Positions 46,432-56,600 of a DNA stretch of 64,000 bases are shown in pieces. Below the pieces are notes generated by a model. That model was not told the origin of the DNA, made no database searches, and saw only the letters and a program-made list of their open reading frames with translations. Within the stretch, counting starts at the first letter, position 1. Each line of letters begins with the position of its first letter. This stretch comes from UTCHB3 sp964431385 (GTDB lineage: Bacteria; Bacteroidota; Ignavibacteria; Ignavibacteriales; Ignavibacteriaceae): positions 1 through 64,000 of the forward strand of contig CAYSJM010000008.1 of NCBI GenBank assembly GCA_964431385.1. Direction: 5' to 3'. The position numbers and the translations under genes are program-made.

Positions 46432-46674
46432 TTAAGAGACAGCCTCAACTCTTCTTATTCCCGGTACTTCTCTGATAATAGCCCTCTCAACGCCTGCACG
46501 AAGTGTCATTTGAGACATGGGACAGGAGCTACATGCCCCTGTCAGTCTCACTTCTACAATTCCGTCAGGCGTAACATTTACCAGTTCGATATCACCACCA
46601 TCAGCCCTTAAATAGGGTCTGATTTTTTCGAGTGCATCGAGGATTCTTTGGTTCAGGTTATTGGTCATCGTCAC
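46432..46674 (-). CDS. NifU C-terminal-domain (Nfu) Fe-S scaffold protein
   Basis: 80 residues: helix-rich N-terminus and the Nfu domain (IRPYLRADGGDIELVNV, VRLTGACSSCPMSQMTLR) with the cluster-binding Cys48 and Cys51. It assembles or carries [4Fe-4S] clusters. Its start overlaps the 3' end of the Mrp ATPase gene by 17 bases, so the two are co-translated and probably form one cluster-delivery pathway. Confidence 0.93.
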   Translation of the reverse strand: MTMTNNLNQRILDALEKIRPYLRADGGDIELVNVTPDGIVEVRLTGACSSCPMSQMTLRAGVERAIIREVPGIRRVEAVS

Positions 46675-47767
46675 TTAAAATTATTTCGAGTTTTTGGGAA
46701 TCTGTTCTGGCGTTTGCAATTGAAATTTGTGCTGCAAGATTTCTTGAAATGCCGGTAACAATATTTGCTTCCAATGAATCGGGAATATCGTAAACCACCG
46801 GAATTCCTTTGTCGCCACCAACTCTGATTCTTGGATCAATAGGGATAGATCCGAGTAATTGAGTGTTTGACTCGGTTGCAAGTTTTTCACCGCCGCCACT
46901 TCCAAAGATATTATATTTGATGTTTGTATCAGGGGCAATAAAATAACTCATGTTTTCCACAACACCGAGTATTGGAACATTCACTCTCTCAAACATCGAG
47001 GCTGCTTTTCTTGCATCTGCGAGCGACACTTCCTGTGGTGTGGTCACGATGACCGCACCCGTTAGAGGAATTGTCTGGCAAAGAGTTAGTTGAATATCTC
47101 CGGTTCCGGGAGGCATATCAAAAAAGAGGTAGTCGAGATCATCCCAATCGACATCTGTCATAAATTGTCTAACGGCACCTGATGCCATGGGACCACGCCA
47201 AATTACAGGGGCATTGTCTTCCACGAGGAACCCTATTGACATAAGTTGTATTCCAAACTTCTGTAACGGGAGTATTCTTACTTTTCCTTCAACCTGCCTA
47301 ACAAGTGGTTTTTCGTTTATTCCGAGCATGAGCGGAATTGAAGGACCATAAATATCAGCATCAATGAGCCCAACTTTTGCACCGTCGAGTGCGAGCGAAA
47401 CAGCCAGATTAACAGCGACTGTGCTTTTTCCTACGCCACCTTTTCCGCTGGCAACAGCTATTGTGTTTTTTACATTGGCGAGGAAATCGGATGGATTTTT
47501 CTTAAATGCAAAAGAGGTGACATTTGATGTCATATTTATGTTAAGTTCGCCAACACCGGGAACTTCACTTTTAATTGCGTTTACGCAGTCGTTTTTAATT
47601 TTTTCTTTTAACGGACAAGCCGGAGTAGTGAGGACAACATCAAAAGAGACATTATTTCCGTCAATAGTCAGTTTATCAATCATTTTTAAGGTTACAAGAT
47701 CTTTTTTGAGATCGGGATCATTTACAGTACCGAGAGCTTTAAGTATCTGTTCTGTGGTTATAGCCAT
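46658..47767 (-). CDS. Mrp/NBP35-type Fe-S cluster carrier ATPase (ApbC-like)
   Basis: 369 residues: an N-terminal MIP18/DUF59 domain (about 1-85, EQILKALGTVNDPDLKKDLV) and a P-loop ATPase with deviant Walker A GKGGVGKST at 108-116, DADIYGPSIPLMLG and LFFDMPPGTGD. The C-terminal CxxC found in many Mrp proteins is absent (NMSYFIAPDTNIKYNIFG). It binds and transfers Fe-S clusters to target enzymes. It lies between ppk and the Nfu gene. Confidence 0.92.
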   Translation of the reverse strand: MAITTEQILKALGTVNDPDLKKDLVTLKMIDKLTIDGNNVSFDVVLTTPACPLKEKIKNDCVNAIKSEVPGVGELNINMTSNVTSFAFKKNPSDFLANVKNTIAVASGKGGVGKSTVAVNLAVSLALDGAKVGLIDADIYGPSIPLMLGINEKPLVRQVEGKVRILPLQKFGIQLMSIGFLVEDNAPVIWRGPMASGAVRQFMTDVDWDDLDYLFFDMPPGTGDIQLTLCQTIPLTGAVIVTTPQEVSLADARKAASMFERVNVPILGVVENMSYFIAPDTNIKYNIFGSGGGEKLATESNTQLLGSIPIDPRIRVGGDKGIPVVYDIPDSLEANIVTGISRNLAAQISIANARTDSQKLEIILSDDDQ

Positions 47768-47776
47768 GTCTGTCCT

Positions 47777-49891
47777 TTAATAATTTGAATATTCGAATTG
47801 CTGATTCATTAACCATTCCTGTGCACAAAGTTCTTCGATATGCTCTTGTGGGGCATAAGAATATTTTTTATCGCTTGCGAGAACCCTTGCCTTCACATTG
47901 TCGTGAAGATAGATTTCGAGAATGGTATTCCTTATATAATTTTTTATCGACTTATCGTAGATTGGTGTTATCAATTCAACCCGACGGTCGAGATTTCGTT
48001 GCATAATGTCTGCACTGCTTATGAAGAGTTCTTCTTCACCATTGTTGTAGAAGTAAAATATTCGTGAGTGCTCAAGAAATTTACCGACTACACTTCTGAC
48101 CCTGATATTATCTGAAGTGCCCGGAATGCCGGGTACGAGGCAGCAGATACCTCTAACAATCAAGTCAATTTCCACACCTGCCTGTGAAGCTTCATAAAGA
48201 TAGCCTATGATTTCGGGATCGACGAGGGAATTTACTTTAATTATTATCCGTCCCTTTTTACCTTCTTTTGCATTGGCAATTTCGCGACAAATCAGCCCTT
48301 CGATGTTTTGTCTGAGGTTTATCGGGGCAACACTTACATTCCTGAAATCTTTTTGGGCACTGTACCCCGTTAAGATATTGAAAATATCGCTTACATCGTT
48401 GCAAATTCCTTCGTTGCAGGTAAACAGACCGATATCTGTATATAGTTTAGCTGTGCTTGCGTTGTAATTACCCGTTGCAACATGCACATATCGACTAAGT
48501 TGATTATGTTCCCTTCTGACAACAAGCGTCATTTTGGCGTGGGTTTTTAAGCCCACGAGCCCATAAACCACATGTACACCAACACTTTCGAGTTGCTTTG
48601 CCCAGTAAATATTGTTCTCTTCGTCAAAACGGGCTTTCAGTTCCACCAGAACTGCGACCTGTTTTCTGTTTTCAGCTGCTTCAATAAGGGCGTCGATTAC
48701 AGGGGAATTTTTCCCAACTCTGTAAAGAGTCTGTTTTATCGCCAACACATCAGGGTCTTGCGATGCCTGTTTAATAAAATCGATAACAGGCTTAAAAGAA
48801 TCGTAAGGGTGATGGATCAATACATCCCGTTGTTTTATCACAGAAAAGATGTTTTTCTCTTCTTCAAACACCTTGGGTACCTTTGGAACAAAAGGCTTCT
48901 CTTTCAACTGGTGAAGTGGCAAACCATATAAATTCATCACATCGCTGAGGCCGAGAGGTGGTTGCAAAGGGTGTACATCAGAATTTTTTATTTCGAGATT
49001 TGATACAAGCGTCTCGAGAATGTATGCCGGCATGTCATCTTCGACCTCGAGGCGAACTACATTTCCGAACATACGGGCTTTAATGTTTTCCTCGATCAAC
49101 TCGAGTAAATCGTCCGCTTCATCCTCCTGAATTTCGATGTCTGTGTCGCGGGTAATCCGGAAGCAACAGGAATCGAGAATTTTCATTTTGGGGAAAAGTC
49201 TGCCGATGTTCGCCTTTATCAAATCTTCAAGCCACAAAAACCGTATTTCGCCGGAATTGCCGTTTCCATCTGGATTTGCAAGAATTGTATCTATCCTTAA
49301 CAAGCGGGGAAGTATAGCCGGAACCTTGACTCTCGCAAACTGTAATTCTCCCTCTGTGTCTTTAATTGTAACAGCAAGGCTGAGCGAGAGGTTTGAAATA
49401 TAGGGGAACGGTCTTCCCGGATCGAGTGCCAGTGGTGTAAGAACAGGGAAAATCTGACTTTCAAAGTAAGTGTTTAGCCTCGCTTTTTCCTGAGCAGTGA
49501 GTTTGTTGTACCTCGTTATCTCAACACCGTTCGATTCAAGCTCAGGGATAATGGTATGATTCCAATATTCCAGAAGGTCATTCACTAAGGGACGCACTTC
49601 CTTATCGATTTCGTGGAGAGCTCTTTGCGGAGTGAATCCGTCAATAGTTACCTCGGCAATATTCGCAGCAATTTGCTCCTTAATTCCCGATACACGAATC
49701 ATGTAAAACTCATCAAGATTCGAGCAAAAGATCGAAATGAACTTAATTCTCTCAAGCAATGGAAGTCCGGGATGCAAAGCTTCTTCAAGGACCCGCTTGT
49801 TGAATTCAATCCAGCTAAGGTCTCTATTTATAAAGTTTTCCGGGACAAGATACTTCTTAATCTGATCTTTTAAACGGTCTTTTCTTTTCAT
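47777..49891 (-). CDS. ppk1: Polyphosphate kinase 1
   Basis: 704 residues, full length. The N-terminal domain begins FINRDLSWIEFNKRVLEEA. The catalytic regions contain the predicted phospho-His451 in GLKTHAKMTLVVRRE, then YVHVATGNYNASTAKLYTDI, and the C-terminal RDLDRRVEL-type stretch (IMQRNLDRRVELITPI). It reversibly makes polyphosphate from ATP. It is first of a minus-strand group with mrp and nfu, 9 bp ahead of mrp. Confidence 0.96.
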   Translation of the reverse strand: MKRKDRLKDQIKKYLVPENFINRDLSWIEFNKRVLEEALHPGLPLLERIKFISIFCSNLDEFYMIRVSGIKEQIAANIAEVTIDGFTPQRALHEIDKEVRPLVNDLLEYWNHTIIPELESNGVEITRYNKLTAQEKARLNTYFESQIFPVLTPLALDPGRPFPYISNLSLSLAVTIKDTEGELQFARVKVPAILPRLLRIDTILANPDGNGNSGEIRFLWLEDLIKANIGRLFPKMKILDSCCFRITRDTDIEIQEDEADDLLELIEENIKARMFGNVVRLEVEDDMPAYILETLVSNLEIKNSDVHPLQPPLGLSDVMNLYGLPLHQLKEKPFVPKVPKVFEEEKNIFSVIKQRDVLIHHPYDSFKPVIDFIKQASQDPDVLAIKQTLYRVGKNSPVIDALIEAAENRKQVAVLVELKARFDEENNIYWAKQLESVGVHVVYGLVGLKTHAKMTLVVRREHNQLSRYVHVATGNYNASTAKLYTDIGLFTCNEGICNDVSDIFNILTGYSAQKDFRNVSVAPINLRQNIEGLICREIANAKEGKKGRIIIKVNSLVDPEIIGYLYEASQAGVEIDLIVRGICCLVPGIPGTSDNIRVRSVVGKFLEHSRIFYFYNNGEEELFISSADIMQRNLDRRVELITPIYDKSIKNYIRNTILEIYLHDNVKARVLASDKKYSYAPQEHIEELCAQEWLMNQQFEYSNY

Positions 49892-50020
49892 ATTTCTTTT
49901 AAAAATTTAAATGTCAAATATACAAACAAAAGGGGAGAAAGAAGCGTAGAATCGAAGAAACAAGAATCGCTTCGTTACTTCGCTACTCTTCTACTCATAA
50001 AAATATATTTTTGAAAGTAC

Positions 50021-50051
50021 TTGACTTTAAACTAATTAATGTGTAACTTGC
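50021..50051 (+). promoter_or_regulatory. Promoter-like element for the giant-protein operon
   Basis: TTGACT (50021-50026) and TAACTT (50044-50049) are 17 bp apart, a sigma-70-like layout. The same bases also fit the Bacteroidota pattern TTG-N20-TAACTTGC. Confidence 0.5.
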
Positions 50052-50144
50052 ACATAGGTTATGTTAGGTTTAATTAATTAGAATCAATCACTAAAACTGG
50101 AGTCCAATTCTTTTAGATAAATTGTCACTGGTTTATTATAATTC

Positions 50145-50235
50145 GGAAAGCGATCTTACGAGTCAAGTTTAGTGTCGTGAGGGAAAAATCGCACCAAAGC
50201 TTCTAAATCGCCTCTCGAGGCGTGGTTCGCTTTCC
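50145..50235 (+). ncRNA. Structured 5' leader element, class not recognised
   Basis: A 9-bp closing stem GGAAAGCGA (50145-50153) / TCGCTTTCC (50227-50235) encloses a 7-bp hairpin CTTACGA (50155-50161) / TCGTGAG (50175-50181) and a second arm ACCA (50193-50196) / TGGT (50223-50226) topped by CGCCT (50209-50213) / AGGCG (50218-50222). This forms a compact multi-branched fold. It lies about 220 nt upstream of the first peptide ATG. It does not match cobalamin, SAM, TPP, c-di-GMP or other riboswitch cores I know. Confidence 0.45.
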
Positions 50236-50457
50236 ATTATTTAAACAACCCCCTTTAATTGTAACCTGATCTATTAAGAACCATTCGACACCCCCAACTC
50301 TCAATCAAAATTTGATCATACAATTTTTATGCTCTGACCGGCGTTTTTCTATGCCGATTTCTGTGTAAAAATTCACCCAAAAACTGTATGCGAATGCGTA
50401 AACCGGTCTCTCCGGTTGAAGCGAAGAATTATGTTTAATAACTAAAAGTATATACAA

Positions 50458-50652
50458 ATGCTTACATACAAATACTCGATTGACGAAGTTTATGAAAAGC
50501 CGCTAATCCCTGAACGGGTTAAAACAGGGAAGCGAAGCTGGCTTACAACTGTGGTTCTCTTACCGGTCCTGGTCACGATCGGTTTGGTCTTACTCCTCTA
50601 CAGCCCCATCAAGGTGGTTCAGCTGACAATAGAGAAGTTTTCACATCAATAA
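50458..50652 (+). CDS. 64-residue single-pass membrane peptide upstream of the giant secreted protein
   Basis: Hydrophilic N-terminus (LTYKYSIDEVYEKPLIPERV) followed by RVKTGKRSW and one membrane helix at about residues 29-49 (LTTVVLLPVLVTIGLVLLLY). The positive residues before the helix suggest N-in topology. No family is recognised. It ends 19 bp before the giant gene and shares its leader, so it is probably co-transcribed. The 63-residue peptides at 58256 and 62203 have a similar layout (charged head, one helix near the C-terminus) but no clear sequence identity. Confidence 0.65.
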   Translation: MLTYKYSIDEVYEKPLIPERVKTGKRSWLTTVVLLPVLVTIGLVLLLYSPIKVVQLTIEKFSHQ

Positions 50653-50671
50653 CAAAAGGTTAGGTTATCTT

Positions 50672-53600
50672 ATGAAAAAAAGGTTACTGAGTTTTCAAAC
50701 GCAAAGCACCAGTGGGGTATCTCAATCCATTGGAATGTTTCTGCTTCTACTTTTCTTTGCTTTAAATGTGAATCTGTTTTCACAAAGTACGGCGAATTAT
50801 GCTTTTAGTACAGCGACGAACGGGTCGCTAACTGACATGAGCAGTGGGACGACAAACCTGCTTATAGGAGCTTCATTGGATGATATCTCATCGTCCGTAG
50901 CAACAATCGGTTTTAATTTTGTGCTCATGGGCAAAGCTTATACACAGTTTAGTGTGAACTCGAATGGTGCACTTGGTCTGGGTTCAACTCCAGTGGCCAC
51001 ATCAGGCACCGGAACAGGAACAAGCACCGCTCCGGTAATTGCTCCATTTGGTGGTGACCAAGGTGTGCTGACGACTGGTGGAAAAGTTCACTACAAAGTA
51101 ACCGGGTCTGCTCCCAACAGAATTCTGGTGGTTGAGTGGCTTAACATGAAAATTAATTTTTCGGGATACGCAACTGCGTTAACCGGGGATGGAACTTATC
51201 AGGCTCTATTTTATGAGACAACCGGTAAGGTTGAGTTTATATACGGCAAAATGAGTGTCGCCACGGCATTTTCAACCGGACCAGTCGTAGGTATTTCCGC
51301 AGGAACCTCTGCAAATCAGACTGCAGCTGTAACAACCTCGACAAATGCAAAAACAGATGGAACAGCATGGATCAACAATACCTACAGCGTTGGTGATATT
51401 GCAAATTTAAACTCTGCTGCAGATGGTTCACGAAGAGTCTATACTTTTACACCATCAGTTACATCACCGAACCCACCATCCGCATTAAATTTCACTGCGA
51501 TCTCGCTCTCAGGTATGACACTTAACTGGACAGACTCTGATAATGAACAAGCATATGCAATCTTCAGATCAAGTGATGGTGGGACTAATTTTACTCTTGT
51601 AGCTAATGCAGCCTTAAACGCAGTTTCATATGTTGCAACCGGTTTGAATCCGGGAGTGGGTTATGTTTGGCGTGTATATGCCCTGAACGAAGGTAGAATG
51701 AGTACGGCTCTGGAAGGAACTCAGGCAACTACTTCGCCATCATTAAGTGGGACATTTACAATTGGACCTAGCGGTACTTATGCAACTCTCACGGCAGCGA
51801 TAACAGCGGTAAATTCTCAAGGACTCGCAGGAGCAACAATCCTAGAATTGATGAGTGATTATGTCTCGACTTCTGAAACTTTTCCCATTTCGTTCCCCAA
51901 TATTCCTGGATTGAGCGTTACTAATACGCTCACCGTACGTCCAGCCGCTGGTGCAACGGGAAGAGTGATTACATCGGCTAATACTACTGCAACACTCAGA
52001 TTTAATGGTTCGACTTATGTAATATTCGACGGAAGACCCGGAGGATCAGGAACAGCCCGGGAGTTAACGATTACAAATACTTCAGTATCTGGTCCGGCAA
52101 TTTTGTTTATTGAAGACGCCATTAGCAATACTTTAACATACTGTAATGTAACCGGTACAGCAAATGTGAGCACATCATCCGGTTTGATTTTATTTTCAAC
52201 TTCAGCATCAGGTACTCAAGGAAATGATAACAATACAATTTCTTATTGTGATATCAATGCCACTGGATCAGCTCAAGCAATTTATGCCTTAGGAACATCG
52301 AGTAAAGATAATAGTGGAAATCAGATATTGAACAATAATATTCATGATTTTTATATAAGCAGTGCTTCAACGACATCCACCTACGGTATCAGGCTCGGTG
52401 CAGCAAATACTAACTGGACGATTTCTGGAAATAGCTTCTACCAAAGCTCGTCAAGATCTTATTCAGCTACTTCAGCACTCCATTATATTTTGTCGATTTC
52501 AAATTCTACAACTGGAGCAGGATTTACAATAACCGACAATTATTTGGGTGGTAGTGGTCCTTTGGCTACAGGTACTTATACAATGACCGCAGGCCAGCAA
52601 AGATTATTTGCGATGGATTTGGTTGTCGGAACTTCGACTCCAACAAGTATTCAAAACAATACAATTACTAATATTGCCTGCAGCACGGCTTTTACTACAA
52701 CTGGTTCGTCCGGTATTCTTGGAATGAATCTTTCGGCGGGTTCGTTTAATGTTGGAACTGTGACCGGTAATACAATTGGGTCAACCACAGCAACAGGAGC
52801 GATAAACCTGCACCTGACAGGAGCATCCGGTCCATTATTTGTCGGAATCAGTTGTGCCACCACATCTGGTACCACAGTTATACAAAATAACAGAATCGGT
52901 GGATTACTTGCATCCACAACCACATCGACTGCGTATCTTAGTCTGTATCCGATATCCTTGAGTGGTTCCGGGCATACTGTAACAATTGCAGACAATGTTA
53001 TAGGAAGTACAACTGTTGCAAACAGTATTTACAACAATACGGGGGGAACATCAACATCGACTTACCAGACAAGGGGTATGAATATTACCTCAACAGGTGT
53101 TCTCTCTATTACCGGTAACACTATTGCCAACCTTACGGCCTCCGGTACCGGGAGTGCAACAACAATGGCAGGTATCTACATATCCGCGACACCTGGTTCA
53201 ACAGGGTGGACAATGACAGGGAACACTGTCCGAAATCTGACAAATGCTTCGACGAGTACGACTTTTGGTTCGATCTTAGGTGCATTGACAGGTATGGCAA
53301 TAAGTGGTTCTCAAAACCATCAAGTGAGCGGTAACACCATTCATTCATTGGTTAATAATGCTTCGTCAGCGGCTGTTACTGTTGCAGGGATCTATTTTGC
53401 AGGATCTGCCTCACTACAGTCAAGATTAGAGAAAAATTTTATTCATTCGCTCCAATCTACAACAACGAGTAATACTGCGGTTATAACGGGAATACTGATT
53501 ACTGGTGGATTACACTCTCTTAGAAATAATATGATAAGGATGGGAATTGACAAAGATGGAGCTTCAGTCACCAATTCTAATGTTATATGCGGTATCTATA

Positions 53601-56600
53601 AAAATGTCGGTACCGTTGGTTCATATTTTCATAACAGTGTTTATATTGGTGGAACTGGTGTGTCAGCAGGAACCGGAAAATCTTTTGCATTCAGAAAAAC
53701 AGGTACTTCGGGTGCAGACAGTTTGTTCAACAATATCTTCTTTAACGCCAGATCAAATACTACACCAGCAGGGGCAAAACACTACGCCTATGGTGTAAAT
53801 CAATCGTCGGGCCTTGTTTCAAATTTCAATGTAATATTTGCAAACGGGACGGATGGAATGTTTGGTACAAAAGATGACGGAACAACAAGTTATTCAAACA
53901 TTGCTGATTTGAGAACAGGTTTTGGTACCGATGCAAATTCACTTGGTTTTAACCCAAATTTCACTACTCCTTCAGGCTCGAGCGCGGCAGTAGATCTACA
54001 CATCTCAAATCCGACAGTAATCGAAGCCTCAGGTACACCAATAGCCTATGTTACTGAAGATTTTGACAATCAGGCGAGGAGTGGCCTCACACCAACAGAT
54101 ATTGGTGCGGACGCAGGAAATTTTACTCCTCTCGATCTTGCAGGACCGGTTATCAGCTACACAAACCTCGGTAATTCGGCAAAGATGGATTCAAGATCTG
54201 TAACAGGTATTACAATTACAGACGCAAGTGGTGTAAATGTGACATCGGGAACAGCTCCAAGGATATATTACAAAAAATCAACAGATCAAAATCTATTTTC
54301 AGGAAATACAAGTGGTGATGACGGTTGGAAATGGGTTGAGAGCGGAAACCCTGCCTCTCCGTTTTCATTTGACATCGATTATTCAATTATTTTTGGTGGA
54401 ACTGTTTCGGCAGGTGAGATAATACAATATTTTGTTGTGGCGCAGGATCTTGCAACCACGCCAAATGTTGGGATAAACTCCGGATCATTTACAGTAACCC
54501 CGGCAAGTGTAGATTTGGATCCAACCGTTGCCCCTATTGGTGGGACGATAAAATCCTACACAATTGTCCCATCAATTACAGGCGTGGTATTGGTAGGTAC
54601 AGGTCAGACATACACCTCACTCACTGCCAACGATGGAACTGGATTATTCAAAGCTATAAACGACAGGGTAGTGACAGGAAACATTACTGCAAAAATCACA
54701 TCGGATATCACAGAAACAGGTGCAGTAGCACTAAATCAATCTGTTGAGGAAGCAATCTATACCATTAAGATTGTCCCAAATGACGCTACTCTGAAAACCG
54801 TTTCAGGTGCAGTAGCAGACGGAATGATAAGGTTGAACGGTGCTGATGGAGTTGTTTTTGATGGAAGATTTAATGAAACTGGAAGCACAAGCTATCTGAC
54901 ATTCAGAAACACGAACACTTCCAACCCAGTTTTCACTTTCTTGAACAGTTCTTCGAGTAATACAATCCGGAATTGTGTTATAGAAGGTGCATCAACTTCA
55001 GGATCTAGTGCTGTGGTATTCTTTAGCACGGGTGATAATACAGGGAACCAGATCATCGAAACACAAATTCGGGATTTGACTACCACCGCTGCAAGACCAC
55101 TTTATGGTGTTTACTTTAATGCATTAACAAACAACAATAACACAATAAAAAATTGCAGCATATTCAACTTTACAACGGCTGGTGTTTATGTAAATACAGG
55201 TACAAATGTAACAGTCGAATCGAATTTGATCTATATGACATCTGCCTCGACCGTGGCAACCGTTACCGGAGTATATGCCCAAAATGCACCCGGTTTGAGA
55301 GTTGTGAAAAACAAAATATATGATTTGAACGGATCATCAAGTGCAGCTATCAGAGGACTTTATTATGTTGGTGTTTCGGGAACCTCAATGATAGTAACTA
55401 TGGAGAACAATTTAATTCACCTTTCACCTTCCACCACAGGAACCGTTGACGGTGTTGACTACTTCGGATACAGCACCAATTCCTTAAACATGTATTTTAA
55501 TTCCATATACATCGGTGGAACACTTGCATCTGGAACAAATGGAAGTTCTGGAATCAGGAAGAGAGATGTAGCTCTTGCATTTGATCTTAAAGATAATGTT
55601 GTTCAGAATGCAAGATCGAACTCCGGCGGTACAGCATCACACTATGCCATCAATTTTTCGACAAACACCGTCACAACTCTGACGATGAATTACAACGATT
55701 ACTACACTAGTGGTACTGGTGGTGTGTTAGGTTACTGGAGTAGTAATAAGACAACTATCGCTGACTGGCGAACTGCAACCTCACAAGATGCAAACTCATT
55801 AAACGCAGATCCTCTTTTCAGAGCTGCTGACAATCTGCAACCATTTGTCGGTTCTCCAATACTCGCAAGTGGAACGCCGGTATCAGGTATCACCACCGAC
55901 TATACCGGAACTACAAGAAATGCAACCAACCCTTCCATTGGTGCATACGAAACAGGTTACACACCTCCGGGAGTAGACTGGGCAAACCTGCAATGGCCTT
56001 CAACCATGAGTCTTAAAGAAGGTGTTAAGGGAGATGTATATGCACAGGTTTATAAAGCCGGTGTTACTGAACCTGCAGGACAAGGTGCCGGAATATCTGT
56101 ATGGATTGGAGTAAGTGCAACGAATACAAATCCAAATACCTGGACAAGCTGGACAGCAGCAACCTTCAATACACAGTCTGGCAATAACGATGAATATACT
56201 GCTCAAATAGGCGGTACTCTGGCTGCAGGAACTTATTACTATGCCACAAGAGTGTTGCTTGAAGGTGGTATTTACCAATATGGTGGTTACAACGGTGGTT
56301 TCTGGGATGGAACAACCAATGTTTCCGGTGTGTTAACGGTTACTGATGGTGTAATAACTTACGCTAACCTACAATTTCCTTCAACAGCATCAATCAATGA
56401 AGGTGGATCAGCAACAATTTACGGTCGGGTTTATGCTGAGGGTGTTACAACAGTAGCGGGTGGTTCTCCCGGAATCGTTTGTCAGATAGGCTGGAACAGT
56501 GCAAATACTGATCCTTCTACCTGGTCGAATTGGACCACAGCCACATTCAATGCTCAATTTGGTAACAATGATGAATACCAGGCTACCATTGGATCAGGTC

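Larger units (their letters stand above)
49892..50457. other. 566-bp spacer holding a promoter and a folded leader
   Basis: No credible gene. It separates the ppk1 start (minus) from the first small membrane peptide (plus). It contains a promoter-like element at 50021-50051, a strong folded element at 50145-50235, and further small hairpins such as AACCGG/CCGGTT near 50400-50416. The leader of the giant secreted protein's transcript would be about 400 nt long. Confidence 0.7.

Noticed and set aside
49892..50457. tRNA or SRP/tmRNA gene in the long spacer before the giant gene
   Set aside because: There is no TpsiC-like GGTTCGA core with cloverleaf arms and no SRP GGAAG loop with matching helix; the fold found does not fit either class.
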